64,000 nucleotides of DNA from Saprospiraceae bacterium (lineage in GTDB: Bacteria > Bacteroidota > Bacteroidia > Chitinophagales > Saprospiraceae), in assembly GCA_027488935.1 (NCBI GenBank), contig JAIYAP010000013.1:62001-126000 (forward strand), in the 5' to 3' direction. Shown here piece by piece: positions 1 through 9,555 of the stretch. The notes below the pieces were generated by a model. That model had not been told where the DNA came from. It did not search any database and saw nothing but the letters and a program-made list of their open reading frames with translations. Numbering within the stretch: position 1 is the stretch's first letter; each line of letters opens with the position of its first letter. A program made the translations under genes and the position numbers.

Positions 1-2
1 TT

Positions 3-518
3 TCCACGGCCTTTGAAGTATTAAAAATACGCGATCGGGCGGTGGAAGAAGTGCTGGTATTGGGCTTGGGACTGGGTAGTGTGCCCTTTATGCTGGAGCG
101 GAAATTTGGCGTGAACGCCTATTATACGGCCGTGGAATGGGATGAAAAAGTGGCTGAATTGGCCATGAAATACACCTTTTCCCGTTTAAAAAGCGCCGTA
201 AATATCATTACGGCCGATGCCGGAGATTTTATGGAGATCTGCGGCTCCGAATTTGATATGATCATTGTGGATATTTTTGAGGACGATTTGACGCCACCAC
301 AATTTGAAACCCCGGAATTTTTGGAGGCTTGCTTACGCTGCCTAAACCCCGGTGGTTTGTTGCTGTTCAACCGTTTATATGGAGAACATAAAGACAAGGT
401 TGCAGCAGATCGGTATTTTGAACGGGTTTTTAAAACCGTTTTTCCGGAAGCCTGGACCATCGATACCCAGGGCAATCTGATTTTATGCGCTACCGCAACC
501 TTGTCTGAAAAGGACTAA
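3..518 (+). CDS. Spermidine synthase-like class I methyltransferase, 5' end cut by window edge
   Basis: The reading frame is open to the left edge, so the N-terminus lies outside the window; a GTG at 42 is only an internal candidate. The visible part has the Rossmann-fold SAM/decarboxylated-SAM site: motif I LVLGLGLGSVP, an acidic residue after the second strand (AVEWDEK), an aspartate at TADAGDF and the motif IV-like DMIIVDIFEDD, followed by LNPGGLLLFNR. This order is typical of spermidine synthase-like proteins. The C-terminus is intact. Its stop codon overlaps the stop of the convergent DUF4261 gene by three bases. Whether it makes polyamines or belongs to the broad family of spermidine synthase-like methyltransferases cannot be decided from this part. 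Family is fairly sure; substrate is unknown. Confidence 0.75.
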   Translation, partial: STAFEVLKIRDRAVEEVLVLGLGLGSVPFMLERKFGVNAYYTAVEWDEKVAELAMKYTFSRLKSAVNIITADAGDFMEICGSEFDMIIVDIFEDDLTPPQFETPEFLEACLRCLNPGGLLLFNRLYGEHKDKVAADRYFERVFKTVFPEAWTIDTQGNLILCATATLSEKD

Positions 519-1348
519 AATTCTATTTTCCAGGTATCTCCTTCCAGATAAACCGCCTTGGAAAGCCGGACCGTTATTTTTTGCTCCCCTTGTACCGGGA
601 TGGTTTGTCCATTGGTGATGGGCATGTTGGTTTGAATTACATACAGCGCTGCATCGTATAAAGCGGCCTGAACGTCTTGTAATTGGTGGGTAGAATTGGC
701 AATTTCCATTTCTTTTGCCCCAAATTCATGCAAACCATAGGTGTATCCTCCTGATTTGTCTTTTTCCTGTTGAATGCCAAAATACACCCAGCAATATACC
801 GGCAAGGTTTGGTTGCTCAACAAATTATGGGCAGCTGCGGTGTAAAATCCTTTTGGAACCAACAAATATTGGTTGTTCATATAAACGCCCGAAGCACTGC
901 GTTGCTCCAACACACAAGCGGCTACTTTCGTAAATAACTTGTAGGCCTCCAGCATTTTACCATTCGATGCAATCACCGAAATGACGGCCTGTGCCTGATG
1001 CCGACTTGCCTCGGCCGCCGCTTTGGTCCACAGCCAGGAAATCTGTGCCGCCGCTTTGATTTCGGCAGGCGCAACCGGATAATCGAGGTAGGCAATCATA
1101 ATGGTTGCACCGGGCGCTGAAAATACAATGGTCTTTTCGCCCGTGTTGGCGGAGTCTGTCCGGATTTTCCAATCGGTTTTCAGGGCGGCCAACAAAACTT
1201 TGGCATCCAGTGGCGTTTTTTGGTCGAGCAAAACAGAGCCTGTTACCACTTTTGATTCATTCGGGTTATTACCTGCGGCAAATGCGCAAAAAGGAGCCGT
1301 AAACAGGCTCAAAAGCAACAAAATTCGATACATGTTAGTTGTGTTCAT
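515..1348 (-). CDS. Secreted DUF4261 domain protein
   Basis: The protein has a signal peptide (MYRILLLLSLFTAPFCAFA) and then one domain that resembles DUF4261, with the features VLLDQKTPLDAKVLLAALK, a tryptophan-rich helix (AAQISWLWTKAAAEA) and a later VYFGIQ segment. A longer frame starts at 1384, but the ATG at 1348 or the one at 1333 gives a normal signal peptide and is preferred. DUF4261 proteins have no established biochemical role; many occur as cytosolic or secreted stand-alone domains. The gene converges on the methyltransferase at the left edge, and its own 5' side faces the 3' end of the giant secreted protein. No operon partner is visible. Export is inferred from the signal peptide alone. 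Confidence 0.7.
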   Translation of the reverse strand: MNTTNMYRILLLLSLFTAPFCAFAAGNNPNESKVVTGSVLLDQKTPLDAKVLLAALKTDWKIRTDSANTGEKTIVFSAPGATIMIAYLDYPVAPAEIKAAAQISWLWTKAAAEASRHQAQAVISVIASNGKMLEAYKLFTKVAACVLEQRSASGVYMNNQYLLVPKGFYTAAAHNLLSNQTLPVYCWVYFGIQQEKDKSGGYTYGLHEFGAKEMEIANSTHQLQDVQAALYDAALYVIQTNMPITNGQTIPVQGEQKITVRLSKAVYLEGDTWKIEF

Positions 1349-1438
1349 GGTTAAAAAAATCACCCGGCACCTAAACGAAGGCAACCGGGCGATTGGTATA
1401 TTTTACAAAATTAATCTAATTCGTTCTGTGCGGAAAAT

Positions 1439-4400
1439 TTACCGGACCAGCGTCACCTGGCCTTTTCGTTCTTCTTCAATGCCATTGGCGTAACGCACCA
1501 CAATTTGATAGGCAAATACATCGCTGGGCGCTTCTTTATCGTCCACTTTGCCATCCCAGCTCGTTTTTCCTTCGCTGGATTCAAATACTTTTTGCCCCCA
1601 ACGGTTGAAGATTTTGAAGCTGACTACCCGGGTAGTTGTGCTGCCAAAAAACAGCGGACCAAAAGTGCTGTTCACGTCATCGCCGTTGGGCGTAAAGACA
1701 TTGGGCATTTCAAAACAACGGTCAATGGTGTAAGCAACACTTGCTGTATCAATACATCCGGCTGTATTCGAAGCCGTAACCGCCAACACGACCACGCCTT
1801 CATTGGATGGCGTAATTTTCACAGAGTCTGTGGTGAAAGCAGGCAGTACCACGCCATTTTCCGTCCAAACGTAACTTACATTTTTCGGACTCGTCACAAC
1901 TTTGATGGTTATCGCCACACCCAAACAAATCGTTCCAGGTTCCGGGGAACTGGTCAAACTCAAGATATCGGTCGGCGCCGAAATATTAATTTGCACCGAA
2001 TCGAGCGCTGTACAGCTGTTGGCAGGTCCGTATTGATACTGTGCCACGAAAAGCGTGGGTTGTGCAAGGGTGACAGTGACCGGATTGCCGTTCAAATTGC
2101 CAGGGAACCAACTGATCACACCGCCTTGCGTACCCGTGATGGTTGCATTCAGATTGACGGGGACACTTCGACACACTTCCTTGTCCAAACCCGCATCAAT
2201 ATCGGCATTGGTAACGGTAATGGTGACCGATTTGGTGATAGGGCAAATATTTACGCCTTGCGCATTCAGGGTGTACGTGGTGGTTTGGGTAGGCCTTACA
2301 GTTGGTTGCGCCAGGTTGGAAACCAGGGCGCCACTTGTATTTGTCCATACGTACAAGACATTATTTTCGGCAATAGCCTGGTTCAATACCACTGAATCGC
2401 CGAAACAGATCGTTCTATCCGCAATTACCGCTACCACGGGTACCGGCCACACCGGCACCGTCACCGTGCTTTCAGAAGGACAGGTATTGTTTGGTGTGGT
2501 TAATACGTAAATTGCTGTATCCGTTGGTGTTGCAGTTGGGTTTAAACAATCGGTACAAGACAAATTGGGGCCACTCCACAAAATAGGGGTGCCTGCGGGG
2601 GTAACCACAGCAGTTAGGTTGACCGTTTCTCCCGGACAAATATTATCAGGTGCAAACGTTGCTTGTACAAACGTTTGCGGCGCAACCGTAATAATAGTCT
2701 GTTTTTGAATTGGACACAATTCCGGACCTTCTGCCAGCAACGTGTAGGTGGTGGTTACGCCAGGTGTTGCGCTGGGTTGTGCACCCACGAGTGGTTGTCC
2801 TGCGGGATCGGCCGTCCAGGTGTAGGTTACGCCTGGCTGGGCAGGCGCATCATTCAGTACGATGGTTTTCCCAAAACAGATGGTTTGTTCTGGGATCAAA
2901 TCGATGACGGGCGATGATTTCACCGGAACCGTTACGGAAGCGCCAGCAGGACAAGGCAGGCCTTTGGCTTTTACCTGATACGTGGTTGTTTGGGTCGGAT
3001 TGGCAATTGGGTTTTTACAATCGGTGCAAGAAAGTGTTGGGCTTTCTTCCCATTCAATTTCGATACCCGGCGGATCCGTCACGAGGGTAATCTGGGTGGT
3101 TTCGCCCGGACAAATGCTGGGTGGGTTGAGGGTAAAGGTAAAGGTAGGCGGAATCGCCACGGGTACAATAACGGTATCTATGACCGAGCAAGCGCGGTTA
3201 TCGGTTGTACGGATAAACGTGTCGGTTACGGTCGCATTGATGACCATATTCCATTTTTCCACTGGGGTTAATTGGCCTGCACCGGGCTGCCAATTGATGG
3301 AAATATCCGGGAAACTGGCTGGTTCGTAGGTGTTCGAAAGCAGGAAAACGGTATCACCCGGGCAATAGATGGTTTTATCGGGCGAGCGGCGAATGGCCGA
3401 ATAGGGGAGTGAGTCTACCCGAATACGCACCGAGTCAAAAACCACACAATTGTTGATATTATAGGTAGCAATGAGGGTTACCGTTTCATCTGGTGCCGTT
3501 TTTACATTGTTTCCTGTTGCAGGGCTCACGTAAAATGCGGGTGTCCAAATCACTTGTGATCCTGCGGGCGCGGAAATTGCGGTCAGGTTCAAGGTGTCGC
3601 CCAGGCAAATTTCGCGGTATTCAGCGCCGGTAATATTTACATCGGCTGCAATGACCTTTATGTTTACCGTACCGGTTTGGGTGCAATAACCGTTGGCACT
3701 GGTAGCCGTAAGGGTGTACAAGGTGCTTACATCCGGGGTCGCAATCGGGCCGGAACTGGTTGTATCGCTCAGACCAGCGCTTGGTTCCCAATCGTATTCA
3801 GTACTTAAATCGAGCACATCGGCCAGTTGTACGCTGTAATTTTGGCAAATGGTGGTATCCAGGGTATTGAACGTCGGGAAAAACAAGGTATCCACCAGGA
3901 TCGTTACTTGGTCGGTCACTTTACATCCTGATAAAGTGAGGGTGGCCACATAGGTAGTAGTAGTGGTGGGCGATGCGGTTACAAATTCACCACTTGCACT
4001 GCTTAATCCCGCGGCTGGCGACCAGCTGATGCCTGCGCCGTTGTTATTGTTGATGGCTTGTAAGGGGACCCCTGTTCCTACACAGATAGCGGTGTCGGCC
4101 AAAGCCACCAGGTCAATAACAGGATCTGAAATACGAATATATACAGAATCAATGTCCACGCAGGTTTCAATGGTGCCGGTCACTACCAGCCATTGGTCCT
4201 GGGTAGGCGTGATGGTTGGATTGCCAATGAGCGGATTGCTTACCGCCGTGGGAGGCTCCCAGGAATAGTTCACTGCACCTTCCGCTTGTAATTTATAGGT
4301 CGTTCCAGCACAAACAATAATGGTGTCTCCACCAACGACATTTACCTCTGCATTGTCTTTAATGTCCACTGAAAGCACTTTGTACACGACTGTACCGCAA

Positions 4401-6349
4401 CCGAAGTTGTTGGTTAAGGTAATCGTTACTGTTTCGGTACCTTCTACCAGGTTGTCATTCAGGGGAACGATGGGGAAAAATAACTGAGTTTGTCCCGGTA
4501 AAAACGTGATTACGTTGGGAATTGCAATGTTATAATCCACGCCCAGGGTTGCCGTACCACCAACGGTTACGGTGAACGAAAGGGGCTTTTCTACAGGCTG
4601 GTTTAACGAAATCAACAATTGATCGCTGATCCCCGAACAAGATTCGATAAAGTAGTTGATGCCGGAAGCAAATTGTACTTGCAAATCGGGTGTGCCACCT
4701 TGAATTTCAGAAACAAACACCCCGGAATCAAAAATAAAATCGGAGCGGTCGGCAACAGCCAATTTTAAGTGGTAGGTATTACAAGGTATAACAGCCGTAC
4801 GCGCCGTTAAGGTTTTTTTAATGCCGAATTTGTCGGAAGTAAGTCCGTCATATTGCAAAATCGTTCCTAATTCATTGGTCCGGTAAAACTCCCAGTTGAG
4901 GATGTTATTCACAGAAGCAATTTCCACAGGCAGGTTGGTACCCGGAATCAAGGCAATGTTTTTGGCGCTGTTCGTCAGGTTCGGGTCGCCTACAATGCCC
5001 GGACCAGAAACGAAAAAGGCAAAAATATCATTGATCGTTTCCACGTATTCTGGATATTCTTCTGATCCGAACACGTATTCGAAACTCAATTCATCCGTGG
5101 CTGCAAACACATCGAGTTCTACAATACAGGCATCATTAGACTCCTGCAATAGGTCGTTGGACAAGTAATCGAGGTCTGGATCGCCGGGTGCATTGTTGTC
5201 AAAAAACGGTCCACCCGTCGAATTATTGGGGCCTACTACATTGGATACCTGGCCGCTGGTCAGTACCAGGCCTTGTCTTAGCCCCAGGTCATTGTCGTCT
5301 GTAGGATAACTAAAGGTCCCATAAGCGCCGGTTGGACAGTTAATATCTGTGACCGTAACGGTGGTTGCGGGTGTTTGAACAGCCGCAATAATATCGTTGC
5401 TTGTAATATCCGTTTTGACGGTAATGGGGTCGGGTTGCGGACAAGCGGCCTGGCTGCAAACCCAGGATCCTTTCCAGCCTTCAAAATTGACCAAAGCATC
5501 CGATTGAAAGGCCAGGGTGAGGCATCCGCTGGTCGCTTGTACCTGGAAACTTACACCACCACCCCCAGCTGGCGGCGGCTCCAGAAATCCACCCCCTTGC
5601 AGCGCTGCTATCAGGGGGGCATTCACACTATTGCCATCATAAAAACTAAGGGCATCGGCATCGTCTGGACCAAATCCGTTTTCTATATTGTAATACTCCA
5701 GGGTAAAGGTGATGCAATTTGGATTGTCATTGGGGCAAATCACAAACACAAAGTCCTCATTTTCACTGTAATCTCCCGAGGGGCCACCGCTGTCGTATAC
5801 GGTGCCTTCACAAAGGACCGAACCACCATCGCCAATTACATATACGGGCGGCAATTTATCTACACAAAGCGTAAAACCACCCGCATTGTTGACATTGTTG
5901 CCAAAATCAGAAATCCGAATAAAATAGGTCGCGCCCGGTGTCAATCCCGCCAGATCAAGTATCAGGGAGGTGTCACCTGGATCGCCTTTTTTACACAGAA
6001 ACTCCGCCAGGTCATCGAAAATACAATCGCCGCGGTATACGGCAAACTCCGGGTTAACGATCGGATCTGCGCCGGCTGCTTCTAAGGTCATACGGAAGTC
6101 GAACAACGTATCCGGACAAACAAAAGAAAACCATACGTCGCGTGCTGCGGGAATATTGCCAAAACAGGAGGGTACATTGTCCATCCCGATATTACTGGGC
6201 GTGGCGCCCACATTGGAAAAAATGGTGGTAGGGCAGGTTGGTGCAAAACCAAGTTCGGTAACACCAGAGCAATCATCATTCAAAGGGGCCTGTGCGAACA
6301 GGTGGCCAGCCGTCATTACAGCGGCGAAATACATCAAAATTTTCTTCAT
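1439..6349 (-). CDS. Giant secreted choice-of-anchor L protein with type IX secretion type B sorting domain
   Basis: This 1636-residue protein begins with a signal peptide (about 1-19). In order it then shows an NDDC-type beta-sandwich (about 20-165), a CUB-like domain (175-300, with paired cysteines and DADALSFYDG), a choice-of-anchor L domain (about 312-550, with YVFGSEEYPEYV and NDIFAFFVSGP), a Calx-beta-like module (570-665, GVDYN and NDNLVEGTETVTITL), and a long run of Ig/PKD-like modules (about 670-1540) with repeated ICPGETxxLT and TTTYxLxA signatures. It ends in the gliding-motility-associated C-terminal domain (FTPNGDD, FKIFNRWGQKVFES, WDGK), which is the type B sorting signal of type IX secretion. 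It is probably exported and attached to or released from the cell surface as an adhesin or matrix component. Function beyond this is inferred. Confidence 0.9.
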   Translation of the reverse strand: MKKILMYFAAVMTAGHLFAQAPLNDDCSGVTELGFAPTCPTTIFSNVGATPSNIGMDNVPSCFGNIPAARDVWFSFVCPDTLFDFRMTLEAAGADPIVNPEFAVYRGDCIFDDLAEFLCKKGDPGDTSLILDLAGLTPGATYFIRISDFGNNVNNAGGFTLCVDKLPPVYVIGDGGSVLCEGTVYDSGGPSGDYSENEDFVFVICPNDNPNCITFTLEYYNIENGFGPDDADALSFYDGNSVNAPLIAALQGGGFLEPPPAGGGGVSFQVQATSGCLTLAFQSDALVNFEGWKGSWVCSQAACPQPDPITVKTDITSNDIIAAVQTPATTVTVTDINCPTGAYGTFSYPTDDNDLGLRQGLVLTSGQVSNVVGPNNSTGGPFFDNNAPGDPDLDYLSNDLLQESNDACIVELDVFAATDELSFEYVFGSEEYPEYVETINDIFAFFVSGPGIVGDPNLTNSAKNIALIPGTNLPVEIASVNNILNWEFYRTNELGTILQYDGLTSDKFGIKKTLTARTAVIPCNTYHLKLAVADRSDFIFDSGVFVSEIQGGTPDLQVQFASGINYFIESCSGISDQLLISLNQPVEKPLSFTVTVGGTATLGVDYNIAIPNVITFLPGQTQLFFPIVPLNDNLVEGTETVTITLTNNFGCGTVVYKVLSVDIKDNAEVNVVGGDTIIVCAGTTYKLQAEGAVNYSWEPPTAVSNPLIGNPTITPTQDQWLVVTGTIETCVDIDSVYIRISDPVIDLVALADTAICVGTGVPLQAINNNNGAGISWSPAAGLSSASGEFVTASPTTTTTYVATLTLSGCKVTDQVTILVDTLFFPTFNTLDTTICQNYSVQLADVLDLSTEYDWEPSAGLSDTTSSGPIATPDVSTLYTLTATSANGYCTQTGTVNIKVIAADVNITGAEYREICLGDTLNLTAISAPAGSQVIWTPAFYVSPATGNNVKTAPDETVTLIATYNINNCVVFDSVRIRVDSLPYSAIRRSPDKTIYCPGDTVFLLSNTYEPASFPDISINWQPGAGQLTPVEKWNMVINATVTDTFIRTTDNRACSVIDTVIVPVAIPPTFTFTLNPPSICPGETTQITLVTDPPGIEIEWEESPTLSCTDCKNPIANPTQTTTYQVKAKGLPCPAGASVTVPVKSSPVIDLIPEQTICFGKTIVLNDAPAQPGVTYTWTADPAGQPLVGAQPSATPGVTTTYTLLAEGPELCPIQKQTIITVAPQTFVQATFAPDNICPGETVNLTAVVTPAGTPILWSGPNLSCTDCLNPTATPTDTAIYVLTTPNNTCPSESTVTVPVWPVPVVAVIADRTICFGDSVVLNQAIAENNVLYVWTNTSGALVSNLAQPTVRPTQTTTYTLNAQGVNICPITKSVTITVTNADIDAGLDKEVCRSVPVNLNATITGTQGGVISWFPGNLNGNPVTVTLAQPTLFVAQYQYGPANSCTALDSVQINISAPTDILSLTSSPEPGTICLGVAITIKVVTSPKNVSYVWTENGVVLPAFTTDSVKITPSNEGVVVLAVTASNTAGCIDTASVAYTIDRCFEMPNVFTPNGDDVNSTFGPLFFGSTTTRVVSFKIFNRWGQKVFESSEGKTSWDGKVDDKEAPSDVFAYQIVVRYANGIEEERKGQVTLVR

Positions 6350-6388
6350 CAGTGTGCAGTAATTGCTTGCAGATTAATTTACGCGTCC

Positions 6389-6396
6389 CAAATGTA
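6389..6396 (-). promoter_or_regulatory. Bacteroidota -7 promoter box TACATTTG
   Basis: On the minus strand the sequence reads TACATTTG, an exact match to the TAnnTTTG word recognised by the Bacteroidota housekeeping sigma factor. It lies 39 bases upstream of the start of the giant secreted protein. No clear -33 TTG was seen. Confidence 0.5.
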
Positions 6397-6419
6397 GGTA
6401 CCGTCTGCCTAATGTCCAA

Positions 6420-6848
6420 TTACTGCTTTGTTTTTGTGTCCTGGGTTGGCAAACTATTACAACTTTGCAGGCTTGTACGCACTTCTTCCAGCCTGAAAGC
6501 GGGTACTTTATTCCCCCAGTTGCTGCCGATGTAGTTTAATACGTTGGTAATTTGAACTTCAGACAAGTTCGGGATACCCGCCATTTGTTCCTGATACCGA
6601 ATACCGTTTACCAAAATGGTATCTACCAGTCCATAACGTACGATGCATGCCAGCTGATCGCGGTGTTGTATGAGGTAATCCGAATTGGCCAACGGCGGAA
6701 TAAGCGCCCCCAAACCCGCACCATCGTCCAAATGACAGTTGGCACAAGTCGCTTTATACACCCGCGCACCGGATGGGTATTGGTTTCCATCACAAGCGAA
6801 AACCAAAAAAATAGCCAATGACAGACTAAAAATCAATATTTTTTGCAT
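6420..6848 (-). CDS. Lipoprotein class I cytochrome c
   Basis: A 142-residue protein with a lipoprotein signal peptide ending LVFAC (lipid-bearing Cys19). One haem-binding motif CANCH is present (Cys35, Cys38, His39), and Met89 in YQEQMAG is the probable axial ligand. It would carry electrons in the periplasm, tethered to a membrane. It starts 7 bases after the stop of the upstream SCO gene, so the two are probably co-transcribed; the pairing suggests a role near terminal oxidase assembly or respiration. The C-terminal tail after about residue 110 is polar and unrelated to the haem fold. The cytochrome call is firm; its redox partner is not known. Confidence 0.88.
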   Translation of the reverse strand: MQKILIFSLSLAIFLVFACDGNQYPSGARVYKATCANCHLDDGAGLGALIPPLANSDYLIQHRDQLACIVRYGLVDTILVNGIRYQEQMAGIPNLSEVQITNVLNYIGSNWGNKVPAFRLEEVRTSLQSCNSLPTQDTKTKQ

Positions 6849-6855
6849 TCGTTAT

Positions 6856-7491
6856 TTACTTTTGAGCAGGAAACTGTTCTTTCAACAGCCGTTCAATATC
6901 GCGTATAAATCGGTCGGTATCTTCGGCATCGGTGCCATTGCAAAAAGCACGCACATGCCGGTTTTTATCCACCAAAATAATTCTGCCCGAATGGTCAAAG
7001 CCGCCCGGTGCGTCTGGATTTTCTTTGGCAATACTGAAATAATCATCTGCAATGCCAAAAATCGAATCCCTTGCCCCGGTCACAAAACGCCATTTTTTAG
7101 CATCAATGTTTAATTTATCCGCATGGCGCTTCAAAGCAGCCACGGTATCGTTTTTGGTGTCAATCGAATGCGACAGCAACATAAAACGATCGTCGTTCAA
7201 AAATTTCTGGTAAATGCGCAAACCATTGGCTTTTACTTTCGGACAAATGGTCGGACAGTGGATAAAGAAAAAGTCAACAGCATATATTTTCCCTTCAAAA
7301 GTGGCATTGTTTACCAATTGACTGTCCTGATCGACAAATGCAAATTTAGGAATGGACCGGTAAATGGTATCTCCATTGGGGGCAACATCGCGTTCGCCCA
7401 GGATCGGCAGCGGTGCATCCACGTTTGGTCCGCAAGCAGCAATCAAGAGGATTAAAGCAAAAAAGCATACTTGTTTATACATGGCAGCCAT
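6856..7491 (-). CDS. SCO1/SenC family copper chaperone lipoprotein
   Basis: A 211-residue thioredoxin-fold lipoprotein: the signal peptide ends in IAAC with Cys20. The copper site typical of SCO proteins is complete, with CPTIC (Cys79, Cys83) and the distal histidine in DHSGR (His167). Members deliver copper to, or reduce the CuA site of, cytochrome oxidase on the outer face of the cytoplasmic membrane. An alternative start is Met4. The gene is followed after 7 bases by a cytochrome c gene and preceded by a small helical lipoprotein gene, which together look like a respiratory lipoprotein cluster. The family call is firm; the exact client oxidase is not in this window. Confidence 0.9.
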   Translation of the reverse strand: MAAMYKQVCFFALILLIAACGPNVDAPLPILGERDVAPNGDTIYRSIPKFAFVDQDSQLVNNATFEGKIYAVDFFFIHCPTICPKVKANGLRIYQKFLNDDRFMLLSHSIDTKNDTVAALKRHADKLNIDAKKWRFVTGARDSIFGIADDYFSIAKENPDAPGGFDHSGRIILVDKNRHVRAFCNGTDAEDTDRFIRDIERLLKEQFPAQK

Positions 7492-7533
7492 ATTTTATGC
7501 TTAAAATTTAGATAAAAAAGCCCAATCAGGCGC

Positions 7534-7953
7534 TTATTTCGCCAACGATTTAGCAGCGTGCATGGCCGCTTTGATGTCGGCCTGGTTTTGTTGCATTTTT
7601 TGGTATTGATCTTGCAGGTACTTCAACGCTTCGGAGGTAGAAAGGCTGTCGGGCGCTTTGTATTCAGCCATCCAGGCCATCATGTCGTTTTCGGCTTTTT
7701 CCATTTGTTCAATGACCGTCAGCAAAGCGGCTTTGCGTTCGAGGGCGGTGGTGGTACCGATGGAATCAAGTGCTGCCACTTCTTTTTTGAAATTGCGTGC
7801 AACCCGGTTGATGACCGACATACCTTTCATGGCATCATCGTGTAAATCTTCGGTTTCTTTTTGCAAAAGTTGAACCTTGGCACGGTCGTCACAAGCCACG
7901 GTGAGCAGCGACAAACAGAAAAAGGCAAGTGGAAAAAGCAAGAAAGTACGCAT
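7534..7953 (-). CDS. Small helical lipoprotein, function unknown
   Basis: A 139-residue protein with a lipoprotein signal peptide (LTVAC, Cys21) followed by a predicted all-helical, charged region with heptad-like spacing (residues 25-135), for example LLQKETEDLHDDAMKGM and YLQDQYQKMQQNQADIKAAM. Similar small Bacteroidota lipoproteins are sometimes mislabelled as viral A-type inclusion proteins; I recognise no catalytic motif. It is read in the same direction as the downstream SCO and cytochrome genes, 42 bases ahead of the SCO start, so it may belong to their transcript. A TACTTTTG promoter-like word lies 17 bases upstream of its ATG (7970-7977). Function is not assigned. Confidence 0.8.
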   Translation of the reverse strand: MRTFLLFPLAFFCLSLLTVACDDRAKVQLLQKETEDLHDDAMKGMSVINRVARNFKKEVAALDSIGTTTALERKAALLTVIEQMEKAENDMMAWMAEYKAPDSLSTSEALKYLQDQYQKMQQNQADIKAAMHAAKSLAK

Positions 7954-8021
7954 CGGATGAATTTTTGGGCAAAAGTACCTGATCTGAAGTGGGATAGCAA
8001 GGCTGCTTTTACAGGTTTTAT

Positions 8022-8029
8022 TAATTTTG
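8022..8029 (+). promoter_or_regulatory. -7 promoter box TAATTTTG before purB
   Basis: TAATTTTG matches the Bacteroidota -7 word TAnnTTTG and lies about 30 bases upstream of the purB ATG, in the divergent gap between purB and the helical lipoprotein gene. No convincing -33 element. Confidence 0.45.
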
Positions 8030-8059
8030 CATTGTTATAAATAGAAACAGCAGAAAAAC

Positions 8060-9394
8060 ATGCTTACAGCCATCTCACCGATTGACGGTCGGTATGCGGA
8101 CAAAACCCGTGAATTGAGCGATTATTTTAGCGAATATGCCCTGATTCGGTATCGGGTATTTGTTGAAATTCAATATTTTATCGCATTGTGTCAGTTTGGA
8201 TTACCCCAACTTGAGTCGTTTGAGGACGATAAAATAGACGACCTGAACGGCATTTTTGAACATTTTAGCCTGGGGGATGCCGAATTTGTAAAAGGCATCG
8301 AACGCACCACCAACCACGATGTAAAAGCCGTTGAGTACTTTTTAAAAGAACGTTTTGATGCCTTGGAGTTGGGCGATCTGCGCGAGTTTGTGCATTTCGG
8401 ACTTACATCGCAGGATATCAACAACACCGCCACGCCTTTGTTGTTGAAAAACGCGCTCGAATCGGTTTATTATCCCCTGATTTCTAAAATTATTGCCAGT
8501 TTGGAGCAGCGCGCACAGGATTGGGCGCACGTGCCCATGCTTGCGCGTACGCACGGACAACCGGCGTCGCCCACCTTGCTTGGTAAAGAATTGCGCGTTT
8601 TTGCCGAACGCCTTGAAATTCAATTGGCGATGTTGAAAGCCATTCCGCACCGGGCGAAATTTGGCGGCGCAACAGGCAATTTTAACGCACATTACGCCGC
8701 TTACCCCGATTTTGATTGGCAGCAATTTGGAAACGATTTTGTACGGGAGTTTCTCGGGCTGGAACGTTCGCAAACGACGACTCAAATTGAACATTACGAT
8801 TGTATGGCCGCGCAATTTCAGGCAATCGGCCGCATCAACACAATTCTGATTGATTTTTGTCGGGATATCTGGACCTATATTTCCATGGAGTATTTCCGCC
8901 AGCAAACCGTGAAAGATGAAGTCGGCTCATCGGCCATGCCGCACAAGGTCAACCCGATTGATTTTGAAAACGCAGAAGGAAATTTTGGTTTGGCAAATGC
9001 CTTGTTTCAGCATTTGGCCGAAAAACTACCGATCAGCCGACTGCAACGCGACCTGACCGATTCCACGGTTTTGCGCAATATTGGCGTACCGATGGGACAT
9101 ACCCTGGTTGCGCTCAAATCACTCCAAAAAGGATTGGGAAAACTGACCCTAAACGAAGGAAAACTGTACGACGACCTGGAAGACAACTGGATGGTGATTG
9201 CCGAAGGTATTCAGGTGATTTTGCGCCGGGAAGGATATCCGCAGCCGTATGAGGCGTTGAAAGCGCTTACGCGAGGACGGAGCGCTGTTACGCAAAGTGT
9301 TTTACATGAATTTATTGAGGAGTTGGCCGTTTCTGAAGCCATCAAGGAAGAATTGAAGGCGCTTACGCCGCATAATTATGTGGGAAGAAGGTAG
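8060..9394 (+). CDS. purB: Adenylosuccinate lyase
   Basis: PurB removes fumarate from SAICAR and from adenylosuccinate, two steps of purine synthesis, as a cytosolic homotetramer. The 444-residue protein starts MLTAISPIDGRYADK, the usual N-terminus of the E. coli-type subfamily, and carries the fumarase/ASL signature GSSAMPHKVNP at 289-299, with the catalytic serine in the flexible loop just before. Other conserved blocks are FVHFGLTSQDINNTA and ARTHGQPASPT. The length is close to the usual 455. It is transcribed alone, away from its neighbours. Downstream are a short stretch of GATGAGT tandem copies and a palindromic repeat. The assignment is firm. Confidence 0.96.
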   Translation: MLTAISPIDGRYADKTRELSDYFSEYALIRYRVFVEIQYFIALCQFGLPQLESFEDDKIDDLNGIFEHFSLGDAEFVKGIERTTNHDVKAVEYFLKERFDALELGDLREFVHFGLTSQDINNTATPLLLKNALESVYYPLISKIIASLEQRAQDWAHVPMLARTHGQPASPTLLGKELRVFAERLEIQLAMLKAIPHRAKFGGATGNFNAHYAAYPDFDWQQFGNDFVREFLGLERSQTTTQIEHYDCMAAQFQAIGRINTILIDFCRDIWTYISMEYFRQQTVKDEVGSSAMPHKVNPIDFENAEGNFGLANALFQHLAEKLPISRLQRDLTDSTVLRNIGVPMGHTLVALKSLQKGLGKLTLNEGKLYDDLEDNWMVIAEGIQVILRREGYPQPYEALKALTRGRSAVTQSVLHEFIEELAVSEAIKEELKALTPHNYVGRR

Positions 9395-9439
9395 TGATGA
9401 GTGATGAGTGATGAGTGAGGAATTACACTATTCGACTTA

Positions 9440-9533
9440 TTTCACGCAGATGTTACACAGAAAAAAAACAGATGTTACACGGAAAAATCTGTGTAACATC
9501 TGAGAAAACTAATCTGGGTAGCATCTGCGCGAA
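9440..9533. repeat. Nested palindromic intergenic element (GCAGATGTTACACAG family), copy 1
   Basis: The outer arms, about 9440-9460 and 9514-9533, pair imperfectly. Inside them lies a perfect 12-bp hairpin, CAGATGTTACAC (9469-9480) with its complement at 9491-9502 and a 10-base loop. It sits in the convergent gap between purB and the choice-of-anchor B gene, so it may also act as a bidirectional terminator. A relative with the same architecture lies at 62350-62444. Just upstream, 9393-9418, is a short GATGAGT tandem repeat. Confidence 0.8.
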
Positions 9534-9555
9534 ATTTGTCACGCAGTGTTCGATA

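Noticed and set aside
5375-6085. 236-codon open frame opposite the giant secreted protein
   Set aside because: It is a long antisense frame within a strongly supported coding sequence; no independent support.
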